From Streptomyces sioyaensis (lineage in GTDB: Bacteria > Actinomycetota > Actinomycetes > Streptomycetales > Streptomycetaceae), in contig NZ_SDIF01000003.1 in the NCBI RefSeq assembly GCF_004122735.1, forward strand, positions 62,001 through 126,000: a stretch of 64,000 nt of DNA. Direction: 5' to 3'. This document shows positions 45,962-59,442 of the stretch, in pieces (position 1 is the stretch's first letter; every line of letters starts with the position of its first letter). Position numbers and translations under genes: made by a program. The notes under the pieces are model-generated. The model searched no databases. It had not been told where the DNA came from and saw only the letters and a program-made list of their open reading frames with translations.

Positions 45962-46544
45962 GTCTCCACTCCTCATGATGGGGGCGCGTGCATGACAATT
46001 GGGTGCGGCCCCAGGGTGGTTGGCTCACCGGGGGGCCTGTGGGGATGCCGCCGGCCCGTGAGGAGTCACGTCGCGCGTCCGTCACCGGCGTGCGGCGGTA
46101 GTGAGGTGGGGGATGGGGTGCGGGGGCGTCGAGGTGGATCACGCCCCTGTGACGCCCCCACCACAACGCCACTGTCGACCTGGCTGTCACACGCCACTGT
46201 CGACCTGGCTATCGGTCGGCCGCACCCTACTGCCGGGCGTCAGGTTGTTTCAATGGATGCGACGGAAATCGTATGGCGCAACGCCCTTCACGGTGCTATG
46301 TGCTCTTTTACCGCGCGACGGCAGCCGCCCCGAGAACGGGGCGCGTCCGCTGCATGGCGGCCACACGTCAGGTCGGACAGCGCCCGGTCACCGGGCGGAT
46401 CGAGGCTGCTCAGGACCGGCTGTGCGGCAGGATCCGCCGGCGCGCCGCACGCGTCGGGAACCGGCGGTCCGTTGACTCCAGGGGCTCGACACAGCAGTTC
46501 CCGCACGTCACTCTGATTGCCTCACGGACGGCTCTCGCCAGGAG
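45962..46544. other. Divergent intergenic region with a 20-bp direct repeat
   Basis: 583 bp. acgccactgtcgacctggct occurs at 46166-46185 and 46191-46210 (offset 25 bp), a possible regulator site. I looked for PHO-box units (GTTCACC in 11-bp steps), expected for phosphatase genes, and saw no convincing array. No gene supported. Confidence 0.6.
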
Positions 46545-47834
46545 GTGGTGCCGTTGTACCTCGCCGACAGCCGGAGTACTCCGCCCTCGCCCACCCCCGC
46601 CGTCCTTGGACGGCGGTCCGCCGTGCCCGGCACCGTGCTGGCGCTCGGCACCGTCAGCCTGGTCACCGATGTGTCGTCGGAGATGGTCACCGCCGTCATG
46701 CCGCTGTACCTGGTGGTCGGGCTCGGCCTGTCCCCGCTCGGCTTCGGCTTCCTGGACGGGATCTACAACGGGGTCGGCGCGCTGGTGCGGCTGCTCGGCG
46801 GATACCTCGGTGACCGGGGCGGAAACCGTCACAAGGCCGTGGCTGCCGCGGGATACGGGCTGTCCGCCCTGTGCAAGCCGCTGCTCCTGCTCGCCCACAC
46901 GGGGCCGCTCATCGGTGCCGTGCTGGCGGTCGACCGTACCGGTAAGGGGCTGCGCACCGCTCCCCGGGACGCCATGATCTCCCTGGCCACCGAGCCGGCA
47001 CAGCGGGGCCGGGCCTTCGGCGTGCACCGGGCCATGGACACCACCGGGGCGCTGCTCGGACCCCTGGCCGCTTTCGCCGTGCTGCGCCTGGCGGTTGACG
47101 GCTACGACGCCGTGTTCGCGGTGAGCGGGTGCATCGCCGCGCTGGGTGTGCTGATCCTGCTGCTCTTCGTGCCCGGGCACCGGCGGACGGTGCCCGGTGC
47201 TCCCCGACCGTCCGGGTCCGCGCGCGGACGGCGGGCCACGTGGCAGTTGCTGAGATTGCGTGGACTGCGGCGCCTGACCGTCTGCGCGGCGCTGCTGGGC
47301 CTGACCACGATCAGCGACTCCTTCCTGTACTTGCTGATCCAGCGCCGACTCGGTCTTCCCGCGCATCTCCTCCCGTTGCTCCCACTGGGCACTGCCGCGG
47401 CGTTTCTGGTGCTCGCCGTGCCACTGGGCATGGCCGCCGACCGGATCGGCCGACGCCGTCTCTTCGCCATGGGCCATCTCCTGCTGCTCGTCGGGTACGG
47501 ACTGCTGCTGGTGCCGCTCTCCGACGGGTGGACGGGGGTCCTGCCGGTGCTCGTGTTGCAGGGGGCGTTCTATGCCGCCACCGATGGGGTGCTGGCCGCG
47601 GCCGCGGCCGACACCCTCCCCCCGGCCCAGCGCGGCGCGGGACTCGCCCTGGTCGGTACGGGCCAGGCGCTGGCCCGCTTCACCGGCTCACTCGCCTTCG
47701 GCGCCTTCTGGTCCGCCTGGGGCACCGGCATCGCACTGGCCGCCGCCACGGGTGGGCTCGCTGTCTGCACAGCGGCCGCGATGGTCGTACTGCGCCTCAC
47801 CGACAGCCAAGTGACGACGGAGCGCGCCTCGTGA
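46545..47834 (+). CDS. MFS transporter
   Basis: Up to 429 aa with 10-12 membrane helices. The MFS motif A region reads VRLLGGYLGDRGGNRHKAVA in loop 2-3, and motif B-like PLAAFAVLRL follows the fourth helix. A second motif A copy, MAADRIGRRRLFAMGH, marks the second half. DRTGKGLRTAPRDAMISLAT resembles the conserved loop of transporters encoded near outer-surface propeller proteins. The start is uncertain: GTG 46545/46548 overlap the AGGAGG, while TTG 46554 is 8 nt downstream of it. Substrate unknown; followed by a beta-propeller gene in the same direction. Confidence 0.85.
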   Translation: MVPLYLADSRSTPPSPTPAVLGRRSAVPGTVLALGTVSLVTDVSSEMVTAVMPLYLVVGLGLSPLGFGFLDGIYNGVGALVRLLGGYLGDRGGNRHKAVAAAGYGLSALCKPLLLLAHTGPLIGAVLAVDRTGKGLRTAPRDAMISLATEPAQRGRAFGVHRAMDTTGALLGPLAAFAVLRLAVDGYDAVFAVSGCIAALGVLILLLFVPGHRRTVPGAPRPSGSARGRRATWQLLRLRGLRRLTVCAALLGLTTISDSFLYLLIQRRLGLPAHLLPLLPLGTAAAFLVLAVPLGMAADRIGRRRLFAMGHLLLLVGYGLLLVPLSDGWTGVLPVLVLQGAFYAATDGVLAAAAADTLPPAQRGAGLALVGTGQALARFTGSLAFGAFWSAWGTGIALAAATGGLAVCTAAAMVVLRLTDSQVTTERAS

Positions 47835-47934
47835 TGCCGTTGTCCAGCCGCTCCGTCCTCACCCGCATCGGACACCTCCGGGAGGGCCGGCACTGCGAAG
47901 GGTCGACTCGGTTCCCGCAGAAAGGCAGGGCCTG

Positions 47935-48957
47935 ATGACCGGCAAGGGCCGCCTTCTCCTTCTCCTCGGCGCCGTTCTCGTGTTGGGTTCGGTCGCCGCC
48001 TTCGCGGTGCACCATGCCGTCGAACGGGCCGGCGGCCGCGGTCGTCCGCAGCCACCGGCAGCCGCCGACGGCCGGGTATGGCTGGCCGCGCCCGCGGGCG
48101 CGGGGCGGCGCATGATCTTCCGTAATACGGCCGGCGGCCCACACCGCGACGAACTCGCCTCGGTGCCGACCGACCGGCCGGAGGCACAGCGCGCCACGTC
48201 GAAGCTGACGTGCCTGCGCTTCTCGGCCGCGGGCGGCACCGGGATCTGCCTGCAGAGCGCGCCAGGGCCGCTGCGGGCAAGCTACCGAGCGGTGGTCGTC
48301 GACGAGCGGCTGAACGAGCGGCGCAGCTACCCCCTGCCAGGGGTTCCCAGCCGGGCCCGGGTCTCGCCGTCAGGGCGCCTGGTCGCATGGACGGTCTTCG
48401 TCAGTGGGGACTCCTACGGCGCCACGGCCTTCTCCACGCGCACCTCCATCCTGGACACCCGCACGTGGAAGCTCCAGGACAACCTGGAGGAGTACGACCT
48501 GAAGGTGGACGGCAGTTGGTACCGGTCCCTCGATGTGAACGTCTGGGGCGTGACCTTCGCCGACGACGGCCACTTCTACGCCACGGTGTCCACCCGCGGG
48601 CAGACCTACCTGGCGAAGGGCGACATCGCGGCGCACTCGCTGACCACTGTGCACAGCAATGTCGAATGCCCCTCGCTCTCCCCGGACGGCACCCGGATCG
48701 CCTACAAGAAGCGGGTGCCCGGCCTGCCGGCCGACTCGCCCTGGCGGCTGTACGTGCTGGATCTGCGGACCATGAGGGAGACGGCAACGGCCGAACACCG
48801 CACCGTGGACGATCAGGCGGTCTGGGCGACGGACACCACCCTCGTTTATGCCCTACCCGGGAAGTCCGGCACGGACCTGTGGACCGTGCCTGCCCAAGGC
48901 AGCGGGACACCACAACGGCTGGCGAGCGCGGCGTCGACCCCGGCTTTCATCGGTTGA
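47935..48957 (+). CDS. TolB-like beta-propeller protein with N-terminal membrane anchor
   Basis: 340 aa, ATG 47935. The N-terminus (KGRLLLLLGAVLVLGSVAAFA) is an uncleaved anchor or signal, without a lipobox cysteine. The remainder consists of repeated blades, e.g. ARVSPSGRLVAWTVFVSGDS, CPSLSPDGTRIAYKKRV, TTLVYALPGKSGTDLWTVPA, the WD40/TolB-like pattern. It is probably an extracytoplasmic binding partner for the upstream MFS transporter (100-bp gap). Confidence 0.8.
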   Translation: MTGKGRLLLLLGAVLVLGSVAAFAVHHAVERAGGRGRPQPPAAADGRVWLAAPAGAGRRMIFRNTAGGPHRDELASVPTDRPEAQRATSKLTCLRFSAAGGTGICLQSAPGPLRASYRAVVVDERLNERRSYPLPGVPSRARVSPSGRLVAWTVFVSGDSYGATAFSTRTSILDTRTWKLQDNLEEYDLKVDGSWYRSLDVNVWGVTFADDGHFYATVSTRGQTYLAKGDIAAHSLTTVHSNVECPSLSPDGTRIAYKKRVPGLPADSPWRLYVLDLRTMRETATAEHRTVDDQAVWATDTTLVYALPGKSGTDLWTVPAQGSGTPQRLASAASTPAFIG

Positions 48958-49029
48958 CCGCCGGAATCCTGTCGTTGCGGCCTCGCCGAGGCCGCCGGCT
49001 GTGCGGGGTGTGGGCGGGGCCCTGACGCG

Positions 49030-49059
49030 GCGCGGGACGGGTCTGTGCCCGTCCCGCGC
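49030..49059. terminator. Bidirectional terminator
   Basis: Perfect 12-bp stem gcgcgggacggg / cccgtcccgcgc with loop tctgtg, between the convergent propeller and HAD phosphatase genes. Confidence 0.8.
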
Positions 49060-49078
49060 GCGCAGTGGTACGTCAACG

Positions 49079-50206
49079 TCAGCGGATCTCGTCCGGCTTG
49101 ACCACGAGCCAGTTCTTGTCGGCCGTCACCGGCTGGCCGAGTTCCTCCTGCCGGGCCGCGTTGGCCTTCTGCATGTCCTGGATCTGCGTGAAGTACTTGT
49201 CCTTGCGGTTGACCCAGACCCGAGTGCCGTCGTGCTCCACGTCGGTGGAGTGGAAGAGCATCGGGCCGTCGCTCACCGGGGTGTCGCCCGCGACCAGGAC
49301 GGGCTTGCGCCACTGGTCGATGTACGTGTTGATGGCGGCGGGCTTGCCCTCGTACCAGGTCAGCGGGGCCCACAGGGCCGGGGTCAGCTTGTCGTTCGCC
49401 AGCTTGCGCGGGTCGTAGCGGCCCTCGGCGATCTCCTTGCGGGCGGTGGTGAGGTTCCCGGTGGCCGGGTCCTTGAGCAGCATGGAGACGCCGATGACGT
49501 TCTGCGGCTTGACGTCGTAGCCGTACTTGGGGTCGGACAGCATGTCCCGGACCAGCTCCTCGCCGGCGGCGCTGACGACGTAGACCTCGATGCCGTGGTC
49601 CTGGAGGGCGTGGTACAGCTCCTGCATGCCGCGGTAGAACTGCGGCGGTTGTACCTGGGTCCTGGTCAGCCGGTCACCGTCGTAGTACTCGGCCGGGACG
49701 GGCTTGCCGTATGCGAGCAGGCCGTCGACGTAGCCCTTGAGCTGCTTCAGCGTGAAGCCGGAGAAGATCTGGGCGACCCAGGGGTAGCAGACCTGGTCGT
49801 CGATCTCGCAGAGCCGGTTGTAGTAGCTGTAGAGGCTTTCCTTGTGGTCCGAGGTGTCCTTGAAAGGGATGAGCTTCAAGGAGCGGTCCATCGTCGAGCG
49901 CTTGAGCTTCCCCGTCATCTCCAGGTAGGGGAGCAGGGACTCCTCCAGGTCGTACCGGTAGGTGGTGTTGTCGGCGTCGAAGACCGCGTACGCGCCCTGG
50001 TGGGCATGCTCTTCGATGACCTTGCCGAGCTTCTCGGCGACCGGAGCGGGCCAGTGCTTCAGCCGGGCCGCCGCGGCCTGCCCGTCCGTGCCCGCGGCCG
50101 TCGCTTCCTGGCGCGGCCACAGCCCGACGGCGCTCGCGATCAGCAGCGCTGCCAGCGCGCTCACCACAGCCAGCAGGCTCAGCCGTCTTCGCCCACGTCG
50201 TGTCAT
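49079..50206 (-). CDS. Secreted HAD-superfamily phosphatase
   Basis: 375 aa from ATG 50206 behind gaggagg. The signal/anchor is LSLLAVVSALAALLIASAVGL. HAD motif I is AVFDADNTTYRYD (DxDxT), motif II VYVVSAAGEE and motif IV LVAGDTPVSDGPML. A long insertion (SLKLIPFKDTSDHKESLYSY...) forms a cap domain. It is probably an extracellular phosphomonoesterase or phosphotransferase. It stands near another secreted phosphoesterase, suggesting scavenging of phosphate, although no PHO box was identified. Confidence 0.88.
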   Translation of the reverse strand: MTRRGRRRLSLLAVVSALAALLIASAVGLWPRQEATAAGTDGQAAAARLKHWPAPVAEKLGKVIEEHAHQGAYAVFDADNTTYRYDLEESLLPYLEMTGKLKRSTMDRSLKLIPFKDTSDHKESLYSYYNRLCEIDDQVCYPWVAQIFSGFTLKQLKGYVDGLLAYGKPVPAEYYDGDRLTRTQVQPPQFYRGMQELYHALQDHGIEVYVVSAAGEELVRDMLSDPKYGYDVKPQNVIGVSMLLKDPATGNLTTARKEIAEGRYDPRKLANDKLTPALWAPLTWYEGKPAAINTYIDQWRKPVLVAGDTPVSDGPMLFHSTDVEHDGTRVWVNRKDKYFTQIQDMQKANAARQEELGQPVTADKNWLVVKPDEIR

Positions 50207-50610
50207 CTGGCCCCTCCTCAAGGAGAGTGGAACGTCCGCCCATCGCTCCGCCGCCTCGGAGTGAGGCGGGACGCTAACGAGGCTCGGTTACCACGTCAAG
50301 TGGGGGAGATCACGGCTCACGGCTCTTGCATTTCGCAACAGGGATCGACAGGGGAGTTCGACTCTTGGTCCGGAGGAATGCGGGTCGAGGTGTCGCCGAC
50401 GGCAGGCCACCGGGCGCGGCGAGGGGGCAGTGGTCTGCCGCCTCATCGAGAACGCCGGCCCGGCGTCGGCACCGGGCAGTTCCTGATGCTACGTCAGGAA
50501 TGCTGCGGGGTACCTCACTTCAGCAACGCGGAGGGTACTGGTACTGCTTCAGCATCTACCTGCCCGGCACCTGGCAGAACGACCCAGACGTGTGTCCCTC
50601 CGGTCACCGG
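50207..50610. other. 404-bp gap, promoter of the HAD phosphatase
   Basis: Contains the upstream region of the HAD phosphatase gene on the right end of that gene. No ORF with ribosome site or family similarity, no strong hairpin and no repeat was seen. Confidence 0.45.
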
Positions 50611-51351
50611 TCAGATTCGCCGCCGCAGGTCCCCCCGCCGACGGGCCCTGCCGGGGGTGCGCAGTTCGAACCAGACGGTCTTCCCCGCGGCGGTGTGCCG
50701 TGCGCCCCAGCGGGTCGAGAGCTGGTCGACCAGGTGCAGCCCCCGGCCGTGGTCCTCGTCGGCGCGGGCGGGTGGACGGTCGGCGGGCGGAGCGGCGGGG
50801 CAGCCGTCGGCGACGTCGCAGCGCAGCGTCCGGTCAACGGGGGAGTGGGACATCCGCAGTTGGAGGGGGCCCCAGGCGTGCTGGACCGCGTTGGTGACCA
50901 GTTCGCTCACCAGGAGCTCGGCGATCTCGACATGCTCGGCCAGCCCCCATCGGGCCAGCTCGGTCCGGATGATCCGCCGGGCCTGCGGCACGGCGCGTAC
51001 ATGCGATTCGAGCCGCTGCGAGACCACTTTGCCGCGTGCCCTCCTCAGGTACCGGGCCAGCTGAGCGACCCGCGCGGCGACGGTCGCCGCCTGCCGCCCC
51101 AGCAGTCGGCACAGCGGGAGCAGTACGCCCTCACGTACGGCGACACAGCGGGTGCGAAGGGCGGTCATCATGACGAGGCGGTCCGGCGGAGCGGAGTCCG
51201 CCGCAGTGGGAGGCCGGAGCGGCAGGGGTGAGGGCTGCCGTTCGGGAGCACTGGCGTGCGGCCCGGACCGGGGGGAGACGTACGGAGCCAGGTCGGTGCC
51301 CGCCGTGGACCGTCGGGCCGTGCCCGGGCGCGATTCCGGTTCCGGGACCAT
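50611..51351 (-). CDS. ATP-binding anti-sigma-factor-like (HATPase, RsbW-type) protein
   Basis: About 246 aa; start uncertain (ATG 51351 after gagggc; another Met lies at ~51177). The C-terminal ~130 residues are a GHKL kinase of the RsbW class: VRAVPQARRIIRTELARWGL, N-box IAELLVSELVTNAVQHAW and G-box DHGRGLHLVDQLSTRWGARH followed by GKTVWFEL. The upstream ~110 residues are Pro/Arg-rich and variable. Such stand-alone proteins phosphorylate anti-anti-sigma factors in partner switching. No partner gene is adjacent. Confidence 0.85.
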   Translation of the reverse strand: MVPEPESRPGTARRSTAGTDLAPYVSPRSGPHASAPERQPSPLPLRPPTAADSAPPDRLVMMTALRTRCVAVREGVLLPLCRLLGRQAATVAARVAQLARYLRRARGKVVSQRLESHVRAVPQARRIIRTELARWGLAEHVEIAELLVSELVTNAVQHAWGPLQLRMSHSPVDRTLRCDVADGCPAAPPADRPPARADEDHGRGLHLVDQLSTRWGARHTAAGKTVWFELRTPGRARRRGDLRRRI

Positions 51352-51640
51352 GTGTCTGCCCTCGCTTCTCTCCGGGACCGTGGGCGGCCGGTGGAGCCAG
51401 GGGGCCACGCGGGCTCCGGTGGGGCACCCGGGAGCGCCGTGGTGTGCGCACCACGGCCCGGGTCATCACGTCCACCCCACCTCTTTCCGTGCCGTCGGCT
51501 GTGTCGGGGAGCTGACGTATGCCTCTACCGTGCCCCCGGCGCCCGGTGGCAGTCCTTAGGGGAACCCCCTAGTACGACCCCCAAACGGGGCGCCGGGTGC
51601 CGGGGGCGGGGTTACTCAGAGTGGCGGGCCGCTCCCGGGC

Positions 51641-51739
51641 GTCGTGGGCCCACCGCTCCGACGTCGTCGTGGGCCCACCGCTCCGACGTCGTCGTGGGCC
51701 CACCGCTCGACGTCGTCGTGGGCCTACCGCTCCGACGTC
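51641..51739. repeat. 25-bp tandem repeat (about 4 copies) over the response-regulator stop codon
   Basis: Copies start at 51641, 51666, 51691 and 51715 (unit gtcgtgggcccaccgctccgacgtc; the third copy has lost one base). Each full unit contains the 10-bp palindrome GTGGGCCCAC. The last unit reads GTGGGCCTAC, in which the change creates the TAG stop (51724-51726) of the leftward response regulator gene and includes its last codons (TSER). Confidence 0.9.
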
Positions 51740-52306
51740 ACGGCCGCGAGGTGCTGAAGCTGTCGTGCCAGCCGGCCGACCGGGTCGGTTTGCCCGGCGA
51801 CCCGGTCCAGGGCCCCGGCCGGGAGGGGACCGCCGGCCATGGTCCGCACGGCTTCGGTGAGCTCGGCGAGCGCCTTTTCCACCTGCTCCAGCCGGATCTT
51901 CAGCAGGATGTTGTTGACCCTGGAGGTCAGCAGGAGGTGGTCCAGGGGCTTCGGCAGATAGTCCTCGGCGCCCATTTCGAGGCAGCGGATGACACTGTCC
52001 AGCTCGCCCACGGCCGACATCATGATCACGGGCGTGCGGCTGAGCTGCTGATCGTGCTTCATCACGTCGAGCGTCGCGTAGCCGTCCATCCCCGGCATGA
52101 GGATGTCGAGCAGCACCACATCGAAGTCGCCCTCGCGCAGCATCCGCAGAGCCTGGAACCCGTCCTCGGATGTCGCGGTCTCCAGCCCGGCCATTTCCAG
52201 GCGATAGGTGAGCGCCATGCGGTTCGTGCGGTCGTCGTCCACGACCAGGATGCGCCCTTTCGTTCTGGTTCCGTCGGTCACGTTGGTTCCGTCCGTGATG
52301 GCGTTG

Positions 52307-52317
<11 letters not shown>
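51724..52317 (-). CDS. Single-domain-type response regulator
   Basis: 197 aa from ATG 52317 (ggagcttggcc upstream), overlapping the histidine kinase 3' end by 11 bp. The receiver domain spans ~20-140: acidic pocket [20 protein letters not shown], phospho-acceptor Asp in [20 protein letters not shown], Thr/Ser in [10 protein letters not shown] and Lys in [12 protein letters not shown]. The rest ([20 protein letters not shown] onward) is a helical tail without a DNA-binding domain, so output is likely through protein contacts. Probably the final receiver for the adjacent hybrid kinase's HPt domain. Confidence 0.92.
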
Positions 52318-56317
<4,000 letters not shown>

Positions 56318-56320
56318 GGG

Positions 56321-59197
56321 TTACTCCGGTTCGGCCGCCGCGCGGGTCTGCTCCGAGCGCCCACCGAGCTGGCGCCGGCTGGTGACGCCGAGCTTCCGGT
56401 AGACGCTGGACAGATGGACCTCCACGGTCTTGGCCGTGACGAACAGCTTCTGCGCGATCTCCCGGTTGGTGTGCCCGGCGACGGCGAGGTCGTAGACCCG
56501 TTGCTCACTCGGCGTCAGCGACTGCAGACCGGTGACCGCATGGCGCCGCGGGCGGATTCCGGCCACGTGCAGCTCGTCCTGGACCTGCTGGACGAGGGGC
56601 GCCGCGCCACGGGCCTCGGCGATGTCCAGGGCGTCGCTGAGCAAGGTCCGCGGCTGGCTCCGTACGCCGTGCCGGCGCAGCGCCGCCCCGTAGTCCGCCA
56701 GCGCCTTGGCGTACTCCAGGCGGGCCGGGGAGCACTCCAGCCGGGTGACGGCCTGGCGCAGGAGACCGATGTCCGCGTCGCCCTCGCTCAGCGTGCCGGC
56801 GATGCGCAGCGCGCGGCCGAGGGCCCGGGGCGCGCTCCAGTAACGGGCCAGTTTGAGCTCGGCGTCGGCCATGGTCCGGGCCTCGTCGTCCCGGCCGAGC
56901 AGATGCAGGCACAGGGCGGCTTCCGACCGCCAGGGCACGAGGGCGGGGTTGTCCCCGCCGGCCGCGCTGAACGAAGCACCCGCGGCCAGCGCGGCGTTGA
57001 GGGCCTCCGTCGTGTGGCCCTGGAGGCGCAGGAGGTGGGCGCGGCTGTACAGCACGTAGTACATCAGCCCGGTGAGCGGCGCGGGATCGGGAACGCCGGT
57101 CCACTCCAGGGTGGCCTGCGCACGCGACAGCGCACCCTGCTCGATCTGCACCTCGGCCTGGACGGGGCCGAGGACCAGCCGGCGCAGATCCAGCGAGGCC
57201 GCGTCGACGGCGCGCATCGCGTCCGCGGCGTCCGCGGCGGCCTCGTCGAGATTGCCCTGGTACAGCCATGCCATCGCGCGGTAGACCAGGGCCCCGGTCA
57301 GGTCGTTGACCGACCCCTGCCGGTGCGCCTGCTCGACCGCGGCGTCCAGGCTGCCCAGGACCTCCCTGCGGTCGGCGCTGATCAGGGCCAGCCAGCCGAA
57401 GGACAGCGACATCTGTCCGTCGGACGGCCCGGTCGGCGCGTCGTGGAGCGCGCGCTGCGCCCGGACGACCGCCCGCGGGTCGCCGATGACCGCGTCGTGC
57501 CCGGCGATGACGCAGTCCAGGTACCGGCCGCCCATGCTCTCGCTCGGTTTGGGGGAGCGCAGTGCCGCGACGCGGCCGAGGATGTCCTTCCGCAGATCCG
57601 GCCGGCCGGGTTCGTAGAGCGGGATCGAAAGGATGCAGGCGTTCAGCTGGTGGAGCAGCTCGGTGTCCTGCGGTGGCGTATCGGCCAGGGCCTGTTGCCA
57701 GATCGCCAGGGCTTCCTCGGCACGCCGCAGCGCGAGCAGCGCGTCGCCGAGGACCAGCGCGATTTCGGCGCGCTGCCGGGACGGCCCGGCCAGTTCGTGC
57801 GCCTCGGTGAGATACGGAACGGCTGCCGCGCTGTCCACCCGCCGCATGGCGCTGCCGAGGGCGAAGAGAAGGTCCAGCCGGTCACCGGTCGGCGGGGGCT
57901 CGGCCAGGGCGCGGCGCAGATACGTCGCCGCGGTCTCCGGGGAGCCGCGGGCCAGGGCGCTCCGCGCCGCCGACCACAGCAGGGTCACGGTCTCGGCGTC
58001 TCCGGAGGGCAGGGTGCGCAGCAGGTGCAGGGCGACCTTCTCGATCTCGGCCTTGGAGTCCCGGAGCAGGTGCGCGGCGGTCCGGTGGGCGCGGTGGCAG
58101 TCGGCCGGGGTGATCTCCTCGTACACGGCGGCCCGCACGAGCGGATGCACAAAGCCCCACCGGGGGTTCAGCACGTCCGACGGTAGGGCGGTGCGGAGGA
58201 TCTGGGCGTGTTCGAGGCTCTTCGCCGCCTGCAGCGCCTCCTCCCGGTCGAGCCCCGCCAGCTCCGCCGCGTGGCTGAGCTCCGCACCGTCCCCGAGCAC
58301 CGCGATGGCGCAGGTCAGCGGCCCACAGCTGGGGGGGAGGCGCCGCATCCACATCGCCACCCGCCGGGCGATCGCGCGCGGGCCCAGGGCGTAGACCTGC
58401 GGGATGTGCGCGGCGGTGGGCTCGACGTGCTCGGCGGCGAGTGCCTCGGTGAGCTCCTTGAGCAGGAGGGGATTCCCGCCGGTCGCGGACCAGCAGGCGG
58501 CGAGGAAGTCGTCGTCCTCCGGTTCGGGTGACCCGGATTTCGCGAATTCACGGATGACGAGCGAGGCCGATGCCTCGGCACTCAACCTGGACGGAGAAAC
58601 GAGCACCGAGGGCGCTGTGGTGACAATCTGGTCGAGAGTGTGCGACGTGGAATCTGCTTCAAATGGTCTGAGGGTTCCCACCACGCAGGCCGGGATGTCC
58701 TCAAGGCGCGGCATGAGGTAATGGAGAAACTTCAGCGAATCGCTGTCCGCCCAGTGCAGATCGTCGACCGCAATCATGAGGGGCTGCTCGTCGCAGATGT
58801 CCGCGGTCAGCCAGTACAACCCGTGAAGCATGGAGAAGTCCCCGCCCGGGGAGCGTTCGGGAACCACTCTCTTCAGTACGACCGCCGCCTGACCCGCGGT
58901 GCCGGACAGAATGCGCTCCCGATCCGCCGCCGTCATCCGTGCCAGGAGCGGTTCGAAGAGCTGCCGCACCACTCCGAAGGGGAAGTCGCTTTCGAGTTCC
59001 GAGCCTCGCGCGCCGGCCACCTGAAAACCGGCGGAAACAGCGATCCGCTTGGCTTCGGACAGCAGACTGGTCTTTCCGATTCCGGGCGCACCCTCGATCA
59101 TCACGGCTTCCCCATGGCCGTCGCGGGTCGCATCCATCGCCGCCCGCAAGACCTTGAGCTCGCCGCTTCGCTCGTACAGTCCGGCCATATGCGGCAT
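56321..59197 (-). CDS. LAL-family LuxR regulator, first gene of the kinase operon
   Basis: 958 aa. The N-terminal ATPase has Walker A VMIEGAPGIGKTSLLSEAKR and Walker B PLMIAVDDLHWADSDSLKFL. A long helical repeat region is followed by the C-terminal LuxR HTH, SLTPSEQRVYDLAVAGHTNR through KLFVTAKTVEVHLSSVYRKL. Its stop is 3 bp from the kinase start, so regulator, kinase and receiver are one operon. Start ATG 59197 lacks a strong ribosome site; ATG 59188 is an alternative. Having a LAL activator cotranscribed with a phosphorelay is less usual than a NarL-type partner. Confidence 0.92.
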   Translation of the reverse strand: MPHMAGLYERSGELKVLRAAMDATRDGHGEAVMIEGAPGIGKTSLLSEAKRIAVSAGFQVAGARGSELESDFPFGVVRQLFEPLLARMTAADRERILSGTAGQAAVVLKRVVPERSPGGDFSMLHGLYWLTADICDEQPLMIAVDDLHWADSDSLKFLHYLMPRLEDIPACVVGTLRPFEADSTSHTLDQIVTTAPSVLVSPSRLSAEASASLVIREFAKSGSPEPEDDDFLAACWSATGGNPLLLKELTEALAAEHVEPTAAHIPQVYALGPRAIARRVAMWMRRLPPSCGPLTCAIAVLGDGAELSHAAELAGLDREEALQAAKSLEHAQILRTALPSDVLNPRWGFVHPLVRAAVYEEITPADCHRAHRTAAHLLRDSKAEIEKVALHLLRTLPSGDAETVTLLWSAARSALARGSPETAATYLRRALAEPPPTGDRLDLLFALGSAMRRVDSAAAVPYLTEAHELAGPSRQRAEIALVLGDALLALRRAEEALAIWQQALADTPPQDTELLHQLNACILSIPLYEPGRPDLRKDILGRVAALRSPKPSESMGGRYLDCVIAGHDAVIGDPRAVVRAQRALHDAPTGPSDGQMSLSFGWLALISADRREVLGSLDAAVEQAHRQGSVNDLTGALVYRAMAWLYQGNLDEAAADAADAMRAVDAASLDLRRLVLGPVQAEVQIEQGALSRAQATLEWTGVPDPAPLTGLMYYVLYSRAHLLRLQGHTTEALNAALAAGASFSAAGGDNPALVPWRSEAALCLHLLGRDDEARTMADAELKLARYWSAPRALGRALRIAGTLSEGDADIGLLRQAVTRLECSPARLEYAKALADYGAALRRHGVRSQPRTLLSDALDIAEARGAAPLVQQVQDELHVAGIRPRRHAVTGLQSLTPSEQRVYDLAVAGHTNREIAQKLFVTAKTVEVHLSSVYRKLGVTSRRQLGGRSEQTRAAAEPE

Positions 59198-59442
59198 ACA
59201 TTCCAGTATGCGCGTCAGGGGCGTGGGGATGCCCGTTGCGGGGGCCCGTGGACCCGTTGCGGCCAGGGGTCCGGCGACCGTGCACCTCCCGGGCGGGCCG
59301 GGCGCGGCCCCTTGTGAGGGCAGGTCGATGAGCCACCGTTCGCGCCGGGGCGGGGGCGGTGACCACGGCGGGGGCGGTGATCACGGGGTGTGCAGGGCTA
59401 TCGTGCGACGGTGTACGACGTTCACCGAGAGCGGGAGTCGCA

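Noticed and set aside
45962..46544. PHO boxes upstream of the secreted phosphoesterase
   Set aside because: Only isolated partial matches to GTTCACC were seen, not the 11-bp-spaced direct repeats.
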